Made by a program: the position numbers and the translations under genes
Shown here: in pieces, positions 31,577-40,982 of the stretch
How the letters are laid out: every line of letters starts with the position of its first letter
Position numbering within the stretch: position 1 is the stretch's first letter
Source: Halomonas campaniensis
GTDB taxonomy: Bacteria > Pseudomonadota > Gammaproteobacteria > Pseudomonadales > Halomonadaceae
Direction of reading: 5' to 3'
Length of the DNA stretch: 64,000 nt
Assembly: GCF_014193375.1 (NCBI RefSeq)
Contig: NZ_JACHZF010000006.1
Span: 1 to 64,000 of the forward strand
The notes under the pieces: model-generated
Seen by the model: the letters and a program-made list of their open reading frames with translations, nothing else
The model's database searches: none
What the model was told of the DNA's origin: nothing

Positions 31577-33158
31577 TGACGATCACCTTGGGCCGGGTGG
31601 TGAGGCCCTGCTGACGCGCCATGGCATAGGCGGCCTGGGGGCCAGCCCACAGCGACGGAAGCAGCACCAGCGAGACCGGAATCGCGGTGATCACGATGAA
31701 CTGCTGCAGCACGCCGATCTGTCCCGAGCCCATGTAGAGCAGGATGGCCGCCATCAGCGACATGGCCACGCCCCAGAAGACACGCACCCCGACATGGGGA
31801 CGGTCGTGACCGGTGCAGACCACGGCGATGGCATAGCTCATGGAGTCGCCGGTAGTGGCGACAAAGATCGTGGTCAGCAGCAGGATGGCCAGTGCCATGA
31901 GCATGCCACCCGGCAACGCCTGGGCCACGGTCAGGGTCGCCACGTCGAACTGGAAGTTGTTCAGGGCCTCGGTCAGTTCGATCGCGCCGGTCAGCTGGAA
32001 ATGGATCCCCGAACCGCCGAGCAGGGTAAACCACACCGTCGTGGCAATGGGGGCCATGACCGCCACGGCGAGGATCATCTGGCGGATGGTGCGGCCTCGC
32101 GAGATGCGCGCCACGAAGATCGCCATCAGCGGGCCATAGCCGATGAACCAGGCGAAGAAGAATACCGTCCACCACTGCATCCACCAGGCCGGGGCGGTTT
32201 CCGAGGTCATGGTGGCCATGGCCAGGAAGGAGCTCACGTACTCGCCGAAGCCCTGGAGGTAGGCATTGGTCAGGAAGAGGGTGGGGCCGAAAATGAAAAT
32301 GATGGCCGCAATGGCCAGCGCCAGGAAGACATTGAACCGGCTGAGCAGCTGGATGCCGCGGTGGATACCGGTCGCCGCGGAGGTGACATAGAGGGCACCC
32401 AGCACGATCAGGATCACCAGCTGGGTGCCATAGCCCTCGGCGACGCCGACCAGCTCATGCAGCCCGAAGCTGACCTGGGTCGCCAGGAAGCCGATCGGCC
32501 CCACGGTGCCCGCCACCACGGCGATCACGCAGCAGGCATCGACCACCCCACCGAGCCAGCCGCTCATCACGCGCTGCCCGAAGACCGGATAGAGCAGGGT
32601 CCGCGGCTGCAGCGGCAGGCCCTTGTCGTAGTGGGAGTGGGCAAGCACCACGGCGGTCAGCGAGCCCAGCACGGCCCAGGCCAGAAAGCCCCAGTGCATG
32701 AACGACTGCGCCAGCGCGCCGGCGACGGCCTGCACGGTTCCCGGCTCGCTGTCGAAGGCCGGCGGCGTGACCACGAAATGGTAGACCGGCTCACCGGCAG
32801 CGAAGAAGACGCCGCCCCCGGCCAGCAAGGTACACATGATGATCGACAGCCACTTGAAGGTACTCAGCTCCGGCGTGTCGAGACCGCCGACCTTGGCACT
32901 GGCCGCCGGCGACACGGCCAGGCCCATGGCAATGAAGAAGGTCAGCAGCAGCAGCAGCTGGAAGTAGGAGCCGAGGATGGCGGCGGTCCAGGCGAAGCCG
33001 TCACCGATGGCAGAGGCGACACCCTCCACGTCGATGATCGACAGCACGACGAACAGCACGACGAAACCGACACTGAGCCCCAGGACGACGGGGTCGCCGA
33101 AGCGGTTGATGAGGCCGGTACTCGGCCTTTCCGAGGTATGGTTGTCAGGCGTACTCAT
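31569..33158 (-). CDS. divergent BCCT-family transporter
   Basis: The 529-residue protein is a clear BCCT carrier (twelve helices; VARISRGRTIRQ after helix 8; ATTGDSMSYAIAVV near helix 10), but key sites differ from betaine carriers. The GMGIG motif is replaced by AGGGVFFAAGEP (about 113-123), and the aromatic-box helix reads WWTVFFFAWFIGYGPLMAIF (about 329-348), losing two of the usual tryptophans. A different substrate is therefore likely. ATG 33158 has AAGGA upstream; an in-frame ATG at 33224 would run into the preceding gene. It sits in an operon with degradation enzymes, which argues for import of a nutrient rather than an osmolyte. Confidence 0.88.
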   Translation of the reverse strand: MSTPDNHTSERPSTGLINRFGDPVVLGLSVGFVVLFVVLSIIDVEGVASAIGDGFAWTAAILGSYFQLLLLLTFFIAMGLAVSPAASAKVGGLDTPELSTFKWLSIIMCTLLAGGGVFFAAGEPVYHFVVTPPAFDSEPGTVQAVAGALAQSFMHWGFLAWAVLGSLTAVVLAHSHYDKGLPLQPRTLLYPVFGQRVMSGWLGGVVDACCVIAVVAGTVGPIGFLATQVSFGLHELVGVAEGYGTQLVILIVLGALYVTSAATGIHRGIQLLSRFNVFLALAIAAIIFIFGPTLFLTNAYLQGFGEYVSSFLAMATMTSETAPAWWMQWWTVFFFAWFIGYGPLMAIFVARISRGRTIRQMILAVAVMAPIATTVWFTLLGGSGIHFQLTGAIELTEALNNFQFDVATLTVAQALPGGMLMALAILLLTTIFVATTGDSMSYAIAVVCTGHDRPHVGVRVFWGVAMSLMAAILLYMGSGQIGVLQQFIVITAIPVSLVLLPSLWAGPQAAYAMARQQGLTTRPKVIVND

Positions 33159-33198
33159 GATGTTTTCCTTGTTATTGGAGGAACCGTCAGGTGGAGTC

Positions 33199-34191
33199 TC
33201 AGCCGGCGACAGGCGACGCGGCACGTTCCAGCAGTGCCAGCCAGTTACGGCCCATGATGCGTTCGATCTCGGTGTCGTCGAAGCCGCGCTGACGCAGCCC
33301 GTCGATCAGGTTGGGGAAGTCCCGGCTGTCGCGCAGCCAGGGCAGCGGGCGCGGCCAGCCGGCGTTGCTGGCACTCCCCTCGCCGTAGTCCATCTCCTTG
33401 GACCAGCGTCCGTTGCGCATCCATTCCAGCACCGAGACGGGCTGCGCCTGGCAGAGGTCGGTGCCCAGGCCCACATGGTCGATGCCCATCAGGTCAACGG
33501 TCCGCGCGATCATCTCGCAGTAGGCCTCGAGGGTGCAGTCCGGGCCATCCTTGAGGTGGAAGGGGTAGGCCGAGAAGCCCAGCAGGCCATCGCACTCAGC
33601 GATCGCCGCAAGCACGCGGTTGGACTTGTTGCGCTTGGCCGGGTGGAAGAACTCGGGATTGGCGTGGGAGATGATCACCGGGCGTTCGGAGAGCTCGATG
33701 GCCTCCAGCGTGGAGCGCTCGGCACTGTGGGACATGTCGATGACCATGCCGACCCGGTTCATCTCGCGAATCACCTGCCGACCGAAGCGGGTGATGCCGC
33801 TGTCCTCGCTCTCGTAGCAGCCACAGGCCAGCAGGCTCTGGTTATTGTAGGTCAGCTGCATGATCAGCAGGCCCAGTCGACGCATCACCGCCACCATGTC
33901 GATGTCGTCCTCGATGGGCGAACAGTTCTGGGAACCGAGGAAGACACCCACCTTGCCGGCGGCGCGGGCACGCTCGATGTCACCCGGCTCCAGTACCGGC
34001 ATGATCAGGTCGTGATGCTGCTCGAAGCGGCGGTTCCATTCGCCGAGCCGGGAGAGGGTCTCGCGGGTGTTCTCGTGATAGACCAGCGTCGCATGCACCG
34101 CATCGAGGCCGCCCTCGCGCATCTGCTGGAAGATCTCCCTGGACCAGTTCGAGTACTGCAGGCCGTCGACGGTCAGTATTTGCTTGGACAT
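33199..34191 (-). CDS. M19 (renal dipeptidase)-family protein lacking the HxD zinc pair
   Basis: The 330-residue protein has the M19 TIM-barrel pattern: GVFLGSQNCSPIEDD, LTYNNQSLLACGCYE, MNRVGMVIDMSHSAERSTLE, VIISHANPEFFHPAKRN and HVGLGTDLCQ. The two later zinc-site histidines (DMSH, SHAN) are kept, but the N-terminal HxD is replaced by LQY in TVDGLQYSNW. This resembles the subgroup I recall beside dimethylglycine/betaine genes in Pseudomonas (PA5396-like), so an ordinary dipeptidase role is doubtful. It starts 10 bp after the aldehyde dehydrogenase stop and precedes the BCCT gene by 40 bp. Confidence 0.8.
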   Translation of the reverse strand: MSKQILTVDGLQYSNWSREIFQQMREGGLDAVHATLVYHENTRETLSRLGEWNRRFEQHHDLIMPVLEPGDIERARAAGKVGVFLGSQNCSPIEDDIDMVAVMRRLGLLIMQLTYNNQSLLACGCYESEDSGITRFGRQVIREMNRVGMVIDMSHSAERSTLEAIELSERPVIISHANPEFFHPAKRNKSNRVLAAIAECDGLLGFSAYPFHLKDGPDCTLEAYCEMIARTVDLMGIDHVGLGTDLCQAQPVSVLEWMRNGRWSKEMDYGEGSASNAGWPRPLPWLRDSRDFPNLIDGLRQRGFDDTEIERIMGRNWLALLERAASPVAG

Positions 34192-34201
34192 GGAGCGCTC
34201 C

Positions 34202-35641
34202 TCAAGCCTTGACGTAGCAGGTCTTGACCACGGTGTAGAACTCGCGGGCATAGCGACCCTGCTCGCGGGGACCGAAGCTCGAGTCCTTGCGCCCCCCGAA
34301 CGGCACGTGGTAATCGGTGCCGGCGGTGGCCAGGTTGACCATCACGCAGCCGGTCTCGGCGCGGGCCTTGAAGGCGTTGGCCAGTTTCAGGGAGTCGGTG
34401 ATGATGCCGGCGGTCAGCCCGAAATTGGTGTCGTTGAGGGTCTCGATGGCCTCCTCGGCATCCGCGACCCTGATCACGCAGGCGATGGGGCCGAAGACCT
34501 CCTCGCGGTTGATCGCCATATCGTTGGTGGTGTCGGTGAACAGGGTCGGCGCCATGTAGTAGCCCGGGGTCTCTCGCTCGAGACGCTCGCCCCCATAGGC
34601 CAGCATGGCGCCCTGCTCGCGGGCCCGCTCGATCCAGGCCAGGTTGGATTCGAGCTGGCGGGCATCCGCCACCGGGCCGATCTGCACGCCCTGTGCCAGG
34701 GCATGGCCCACCGTCGCCCGGTCCAGCCGGGCGATGAGCTTCTCGACGAAGGTGTCGTGGACCGCCTCGGTGACGATCAGCCGCGAGGAGGCCGTGCACT
34801 TCTGCCCGGTGCCGGAATAGGCGCCGGCGAAGGCTGCCTCCACGGCGAGGTCGAGGTCGGCATCGTCGGCCACGATCAGCGCGTTCTTGGAGCCCATCTC
34901 CAGCTGGCACTTCACCAGGTTGCCGGCGGTGGCGGCCGCCACGCGCCGTCCCACCTCCAGTGAGCCGGTGAAGCTCAGGGCATGGATGTCGGGGCTCGAG
35001 ATCAGGGCATCGCCGACGCTGCCGCCGGGACCCATCAGCAGGTTGAAGGTGCCGGGGGGCAGCGCCTGGCGGCTGATGATCTCGGTCAGCGCCCAGGCAC
35101 TGGCCGGCACCAGGTTGGCCGGCTTGAACACCACCGCATTGCCGAAGGCCAGCGCCGGGGCGATCTTCCATACCGCCGTGGCCATGGGGAAGTTCCAGGG
35201 GCTGATCACGCCCACCACCCCGACCGGCTCGCGGCGGGTCTCGATCTCGACGCCGGGGCGCACGGAGTCCACCCGCTCGTCGAGCTGGCGCAGCACCTCG
35301 GCGGCGTAGTAGTGAAAGAACTGTGCCGAGCGGTAGACCTCGCCCACCCCCTCGGCCAGCGGCTTGCCCTCCTCGCGGGAGAGCAGGTGGCCCAGCTCGT
35401 CCTTGCGGGCGACCAGCTCGTCGCCGATGGCCATCAGCAGGGCATAGCGCTGCTCCAGGCCGCTCCTGGCCCACTCGCGCTGCCCCTGCCGGGCCGCGAC
35501 GACGGCCTCGCCGACCTGGGCGACGCTGGCCTGGGCGTAGTGGCCGATCAGGTCATTGGTGTCCGAGGGGTTGTGGTTGGCGATGGCGCTCTCGCCCTCG
35601 CGCCACTGGCCGGCAATGAAAAGCGGATGGGACTGGGACAT
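34202..35641 (-). CDS. NAD(P)-dependent aldehyde dehydrogenase (ketoglutarate-semialdehyde dehydrogenase-like)
   Basis: The 479-residue enzyme has the full ALDH core: VISPWNFPMATAVWKIAPAL, FTGSLEVGRRV, the general-base Glu in LEMGSKNALIVADDADLDLA and the catalytic Cys in GTGQKCTASSRLIV. The C-terminal segment MVNLATAGTDYHVPFGGRKD resembles the alpha-ketoglutaric semialdehyde dehydrogenase (YcbD-like) group, which uses succinate-, glutarate- or ketoglutarate-type semialdehydes. ATG 35641 has AGGAGGT. It is first in the operon and diverges from a LysR gene. The substrate is inferred only from subfamily resemblance. Confidence 0.85.
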   Translation of the reverse strand: MSQSHPLFIAGQWREGESAIANHNPSDTNDLIGHYAQASVAQVGEAVVAARQGQREWARSGLEQRYALLMAIGDELVARKDELGHLLSREEGKPLAEGVGEVYRSAQFFHYYAAEVLRQLDERVDSVRPGVEIETRREPVGVVGVISPWNFPMATAVWKIAPALAFGNAVVFKPANLVPASAWALTEIISRQALPPGTFNLLMGPGGSVGDALISSPDIHALSFTGSLEVGRRVAAATAGNLVKCQLEMGSKNALIVADDADLDLAVEAAFAGAYSGTGQKCTASSRLIVTEAVHDTFVEKLIARLDRATVGHALAQGVQIGPVADARQLESNLAWIERAREQGAMLAYGGERLERETPGYYMAPTLFTDTTNDMAINREEVFGPIACVIRVADAEEAIETLNDTNFGLTAGIITDSLKLANAFKARAETGCVMVNLATAGTDYHVPFGGRKDSSFGPREQGRYAREFYTVVKTCYVKA

Positions 35642-35692
35642 GGGATACCTCCTGGATAGCGTTGACGCCATCCTAGGAGAGCCACCAAGATA

Positions 35693-35729
35693 AGGATAAT
35701 CAATAAATTCGATGAAATAATCAGGATAA
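35693..35729. promoter_or_regulatory. direct repeats in the divergent ALDH/LysR promoter region
   Basis: AGGATAA occurs at 35693-35699 and 35723-35729, exactly 30 bp (about three helical turns) apart, around an AT-rich centre. The spacer between the start codons is only 94 bp. The second copy also serves as the LysR ribosome site. It is a candidate binding region for the divergent LysR protein. Confidence 0.4.
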
Positions 35730-35735
35730 CTTACC

Positions 35736-36641
35736 ATGCTGCCCGAACTTAAGCTCCAGCCGCTGCGCTGCGTGCTGGCCATCGCCGACCAGGGCGGCTT
35801 CCACGCCGCGGCCAGGCACCTGCATCGCAGCCAGCCGGCGATCTCCATGGCGGTGCGCGACCTCGAGGAGCGCCTCGGACAGCCCATCTTCGAGAAGGGC
35901 AACGGCAAGGCCGCGCTGACGCCCTTCGGGCAGTGGTGCCTGCCGCGCTTTCGCGAACTGGTCGCCCACCACGACCGGGTCAGCCGCGACGCCCTGGCCA
36001 TGGCCAGCCACCAGGCCGGGCGTGTCGACATCGCCACGGTGCCCTCGGTGGCCAGCCGCCTGATGCCCGGTATCCTGGCGAGCTTCGTGATCGACTACCC
36101 GGGCATCGAGATCAACCTGCAGGATGGCCACTCCGAGCTGGTGAGCCAGAGGGTGCTGAGCGGAGAAGTGGAGCTGGGCATCACCAGCCTCTGGCAGGCC
36201 GAGGAGGGGCTCGACTTCATCCCGCTGCTGCACGACGAGATCGGCGTGGTATGCCGGGACGACCATCCCCTGGCCGGGCGCGACCGCCTGCACTGGCGCG
36301 AGCTGGCCGGACACGCCCTGATCCGCAACGGTACCTCGCGGCTGCTCGAGGGCTCACCCGCCGCCGAACTCCTCGAGCACAGTGCCCTGTACATCTCCAA
36401 CATGATTTCGCTGACCGCCATGCTCGAGGCGGGCATCGGCATCACGACCCTGCCGCGCCTGGCCTTCCAGGAGGAGCATGTTCGGCTGCGCTTCGTGCCG
36501 CTGGCGGAGCCCCGGCTGGAGCGCCGAATCGGGCTGATCTGCCGGGCCGGCGTCAGCCTGTCGCCGGCGGCAGCCGCAATGCGACACCATGTGATGGAGA
36601 ATCTGGAGGAACAGGTGGGGCTTCAAAGCCGCTCGAGATAG
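35736..36641 (+). CDS. LysR-family regulator, divergent from the catabolic operon
   Basis: The 301-residue protein has a LysR winged helix (LQPLRCVLAIADQGGFHAAA, then SQPAISMAVRDLEERLGQPI) and a full effector domain (TVPSVASRLMPGILASFVID; LLHDEIGVVCRDDHPLAGRD). It resembles the CysB/GltC-like LysR proteins that sense small metabolites. Divergent orientation with a 94-bp gap from the ALDH gene makes it the likely activator of the six-gene operon. Its last 19 bp overlap the end of the convergent mtgA gene. Confidence 0.88.
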   Translation: MLPELKLQPLRCVLAIADQGGFHAAARHLHRSQPAISMAVRDLEERLGQPIFEKGNGKAALTPFGQWCLPRFRELVAHHDRVSRDALAMASHQAGRVDIATVPSVASRLMPGILASFVIDYPGIEINLQDGHSELVSQRVLSGEVELGITSLWQAEEGLDFIPLLHDEIGVVCRDDHPLAGRDRLHWRELAGHALIRNGTSRLLEGSPAAELLEHSALYISNMISLTAMLEAGIGITTLPRLAFQEEHVRLRFVPLAEPRLERRIGLICRAGVSLSPAAAAMRHHVMENLEEQVGLQSRSR

Positions 36642-37360
36642 GCCGGCCCACCGAGGTTGTTCATCTGCTGGCGGATCCAGGCGCTGCGCCGCTCCACGTG
36701 GGCGCTGGGCCGGGCCGCATCCCAGCCCCGCGGATTGGGCAGAATGGCCGCCAGGCGGCTGGCCTGGGCGGCGCTGAGCTGGCCCGCCGAGACGCCGAAG
36801 TAGTTCTGGGCCGCGGCTTCCAGGCCGAACACGCCGCTGTCCCACTCGGCGATGTTGAGGTAGACCTCGAGGATGCGCTGCTTGGGCCACAGGCTCTCGA
36901 TCAGCAGGGTGAACCACGCCTCCAGTCCCTTGCGCAGCCAGCTGCGGCCGGTCCACAGGAAGAGGTTCTTGGCGGTCTGCTGGCTGAGGGTGCTGGCCCC
37001 GCGCAGTCTCCCCCCGGCCCGGTTGGACTCCCACGCGCGGCGCATCTCCACCAGGTCGAAGCCACGGTGCTCGGGGAAGCGCTGGTCCTCGGCGGCGATC
37101 ACCGCCAGCTTGGCATGGTCGGACAGCGCCTCCCAGGGTTGCCAGCGGTGCCGGAGCTCGATGGGCTCCCGGGCGACCCAGGACTGCACCTTGCGCTCCA
37201 CCATCACCATGGAGCCGAACACCGGCGCCTGGCGGAACAGCAGCACCAGCAGCACCGAGAGCACCACGAAGCCCAGCAGCGCCCGCCACGCCCAGCGCCA
37301 CAGCCGGCGTCCCCAGGCCCTGATCATCCCGCGTCCCACTATCGCTCGACCCACTGTCAC
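36623..37360 (-). CDS. mtgA: monofunctional peptidoglycan glycosyltransferase
   Basis: The 245-residue protein has one N-terminal membrane helix (about 26-44) and a GT51 domain. The catalytic motif is AAEDQRFPEHRGFD, followed by GGRLRGASTLSQQTAKNLFL and RILEVYLNIAEWDSGVFGLE. There is no transpeptidase domain, so it is MtgA-type and polymerises lipid II glycan strands at the inner membrane. A second ATG at 37327 is possible. It is unrelated in function to its neighbours. Confidence 0.93.
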   Translation of the reverse strand: MTVGRAIVGRGMIRAWGRRLWRWAWRALLGFVVLSVLLVLLFRQAPVFGSMVMVERKVQSWVAREPIELRHRWQPWEALSDHAKLAVIAAEDQRFPEHRGFDLVEMRRAWESNRAGGRLRGASTLSQQTAKNLFLWTGRSWLRKGLEAWFTLLIESLWPKQRILEVYLNIAEWDSGVFGLEAAAQNYFGVSAGQLSAAQASRLAAILPNPRGWDAARPSAHVERRSAWIRQQMNNLGGPAYLERL

Positions 37361-37447
37361 TCGCCCCCGCCAACCCGACGCCAGGCGGCCAGTATACGGG
37401 CTCGTTCGGCGGCAAGGGAGGCAAGCGAGCGGTGCATCCTCAACGCG

Positions 37448-38305
37448 CTAGCGTTGCCTGTGCAGCCGTTCGGCGTGATAGCGCAGGTGGTCCTCGATGA
37501 AGGTGGCGATGAAGAAGTAGCTGTGGTCATAGCCGGGCTGGCGACGCAGGGTCAGCGGATGGTCGTGCTCGGCACACACCGCCTCGAGCCGTTCGGGCCT
37601 GAGCTGCTCCTCGAGGAAGTCGTCGGCCTCGCCCTGGTCGATGAACAGCGGCTGGCTGGAGGCGCCGCGGGCCACCAGCTCGCAGGCGTCATACTGGGTC
37701 CACTTCCCCCGATCCTCGCCCAGGTAGCCGGTGAAGGCCTTCTGGCCCCAGGGGCACTCCGTGGGATTGACGATGGGCGCGAAGGCCGACACCGAGCGGT
37801 AGTGGCCGGGCCGGCGCAGGGCCATCACCAGGGCACCGTGGCCGCCCATGGAGTGACCGCTGATCGACTCGCGGCCGTTCACCGGGAAGTGCTGGCGTAC
37901 CACCGAGGGCAGCTCCTCGGTGACGTAGTCGTACATGCGATAGTGCGTCTTCCAGGGCGCCTGGGTGGCGTTGACGTAGAAGCCGGCGCCGGAGCCGAAG
38001 TCATAGCTGTCATGCTCGCCGGGCAGGTCGGTGCCCCGCGGGCTGGTATCGGGGCAGACGATGGCGATCCCCAGCTCCGCGGCGATGCGGTGGGCACCGG
38101 CCTTCTGCATGAAGTTCTCGTCGGTGCAGGTCAGCCCGGAGAGCCACCAGAGCATCGGCACCCGCTCGGTCTCGGCCTGGGGCGGCAGGTAGATGGCGAA
38201 GACCATCTCGCAGTCCAGCGCCCGGGAACGGTGACGGTAGCGCTTGTGCCAGCCGCCGAAGCTCTTGTTGGCCGATACCAGCTCCAGGTTCTCGGTCATG
38301 GTCAT
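37448..38305 (-). CDS. fghA: S-formylglutathione hydrolase
   Basis: The 285-residue alpha/beta hydrolase matches the esterase D/FghA family over its full length. The oxyanion segment is LWWLSGLTCTDENF, the nucleophile Ser lies in GHSMGGHGAL, the acid in IDQGEADDFLE and the His in GYDHSYFFIATFIEDH. It hydrolyses S-formylglutathione to formate and glutathione, the step after the dehydrogenase encoded 75 bp upstream. AGGAGA precedes ATG 38305. The formate would go to the Fds-type enzyme about 9 kb away. Confidence 0.95.
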   Translation of the reverse strand: MTMTENLELVSANKSFGGWHKRYRHRSRALDCEMVFAIYLPPQAETERVPMLWWLSGLTCTDENFMQKAGAHRIAAELGIAIVCPDTSPRGTDLPGEHDSYDFGSGAGFYVNATQAPWKTHYRMYDYVTEELPSVVRQHFPVNGRESISGHSMGGHGALVMALRRPGHYRSVSAFAPIVNPTECPWGQKAFTGYLGEDRGKWTQYDACELVARGASSQPLFIDQGEADDFLEEQLRPERLEAVCAEHDHPLTLRRQPGYDHSYFFIATFIEDHLRYHAERLHRQR

Positions 38306-38380
38306 GGATCATTCTCCTGGAGACCGGGGCGACCCGGCCTCCGTCTGACGGCGAAGGGAAAGGCGCGTGTCACTCGCGAC

Positions 38381-39599
<1,219 letters not shown>

Positions 39600-39617
39600 C
39601 TTCCTCACGAGGTGGCC

Positions 39618-40565
39618 ATGCAACGCTGGGACAGGGTCGAGGCATTCGTCGAAGTGGTGCGCCTGGGTACCTTTGCCGCCGCCGCTCGGCAGCTGAAGGT
39701 ATCCAACTCCCATGTCAGCCGCCTGGTCAGCCAGCTGGAGGCCCAGCTGGGGACCACCCTGCTCTATCGCACCACCCGCCAGATTCGGCTGACCGATGCC
39801 GGATCCCTCTACTACGAGCACTGCCACCACCTGTTCGACGGACTGCGAGATGCCGAGGCCGCCATCAACGACCTGCAGGCGCAGCCCCGCGGCGTCCTCA
39901 AGCTGACCTCGGCCACCACCTTCGGCGAGCGCTTCGTGGCCCCGCTGATCAATGACTTCATGAGGCTCAATCCGCAGCTCGAGGTGCGCTTCCATTTCAC
40001 CAACCGCCAGGTGGATATCATCAACGAGGGCTACGACATTGCCATTCGCATGGGCACCCTGAAGGACTCGACGCTGATCGCTCGGCGGCTCTGCGAGCGC
40101 CACGAGTATGTCGTCGGCTCGCCGAACTACTTCGCCCGGGTGCCGGTGCCGCACACCCTCTCGGAGCTCTCCCGGCACCGCTGCCTGGTCGGCTCCCGGG
40201 ACCACTGGCGCTTCGACATGCACGGCGTGCGGCGCGAGGTGCGCGTCGAGGGCCCCTGGGAGGGCAACTCCGGCCCCGCCCTGCTCGACGCCGCCCTCAA
40301 GGGGCTGGGGCTGGCCCAGCTCCCCGACTACTACGTGGACCCCTACCTCGCCAGCGGCGAGCTGATCTCGGTGCTCGACGCCTACCGCCATGACGACACC
40401 GCGGTATGGGCCGTCTATCCTCGCCATCGCCACCGCTCGCCCAAGGTCTACCAGTTCATCGACTACCTGGTCGAGCACATCGAGGAGCTGCTGCCGGTGC
40501 GCCGAAGCGCCAGGCTTGACTCCCCGACGACCAACACGGTGGAAAAATCCGGCAAGGTGCCATAG
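39618..40565 (+). CDS. LysR-family regulator next to frmA
   Basis: The 315-residue protein has a LysR winged helix (RWDRVEAFVEVVRLGTFAAA; SNSHVSRLVSQLEAQLGTTL) and a CrgA-like effector domain (VDIINEGYDIAIRMGTLKDS; LARRL-type core). ATG 39618 has GAGG five bases upstream; a GTG two codons earlier is possible. It diverges from frmA-fghA and precedes a Cys-motif protein and a cytochrome c on the same strand, so it may sense formaldehyde or alcohol metabolism. The C-terminal 25 residues are polar and poorly conserved in type. Confidence 0.88.
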   Translation: MQRWDRVEAFVEVVRLGTFAAAARQLKVSNSHVSRLVSQLEAQLGTTLLYRTTRQIRLTDAGSLYYEHCHHLFDGLRDAEAAINDLQAQPRGVLKLTSATTFGERFVAPLINDFMRLNPQLEVRFHFTNRQVDIINEGYDIAIRMGTLKDSTLIARRLCERHEYVVGSPNYFARVPVPHTLSELSRHRCLVGSRDHWRFDMHGVRREVRVEGPWEGNSGPALLDAALKGLGLAQLPDYYVDPYLASGELISVLDAYRHDDTAVWAVYPRHRHRSPKVYQFIDYLVEHIEELLPVRRSARLDSPTTNTVEKSGKVP

Positions 40566-40610
40566 CTTGAAAGGGTAACGAAACTGGAGCTTTCACTCTC
40601 CGAGGTCCTG

Positions 40611-40976
40611 ATGAAGCGCATCCTCTTCCCGTCGGGCGGTGCCCGCTCCGCCGCCCTTCCCCTGCTGGCCCTCTCGCTGCTCGTGAGCTCCCTGGCCGTG
40701 GCCAACGACTATCCGACGGAGAGCCGGGTCGACTACGTGCTGGGCTGCATGGCCGCCAACGGCAACACCTACCTGACCATGCAGAAGTGCTCATGCAGCA
40801 TCGACGTCATTGCCGAGCACCTCAGCCACGAAGCGTATGAACAGGTCGCCACGGTGATGAGCATGCAGGACCAACGAGGCGAGCTGGGCGTGCTGTTCCG
40901 TACCGAGCGCGGCATGCAGGACCAGGTACAGGCCCTGCATCAGGCCCAGGCCGATGCCAACCTGCGCTGTTTCTGA
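40611..40976 (+). CDS. small exported Cys-motif protein of the alcohol-oxidation region
   Basis: The 121-residue precursor has a signal peptide ending SLAVAND. The mature part has VLGCMAANGNTYLTMQKCSC followed by SID, giving cysteines in a C-x15-C-x-C pattern, and a last cysteine two residues from the end. I associate such proteins with PQQ alcohol dehydrogenase or methylotrophy clusters but cannot name a family. There is no CxxCH, so it does not carry covalent haem. The cysteines could form disulfides or bind metal. GAGGT precedes ATG 40611, and the cytochrome gene begins 6 bp after its stop. Confidence 0.7.
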   Translation: MKRILFPSGGARSAALPLLALSLLVSSLAVANDYPTESRVDYVLGCMAANGNTYLTMQKCSCSIDVIAEHLSHEAYEQVATVMSMQDQRGELGVLFRTERGMQDQVQALHQAQADANLRCF

Positions 40977-40982
40977 CGCCCC

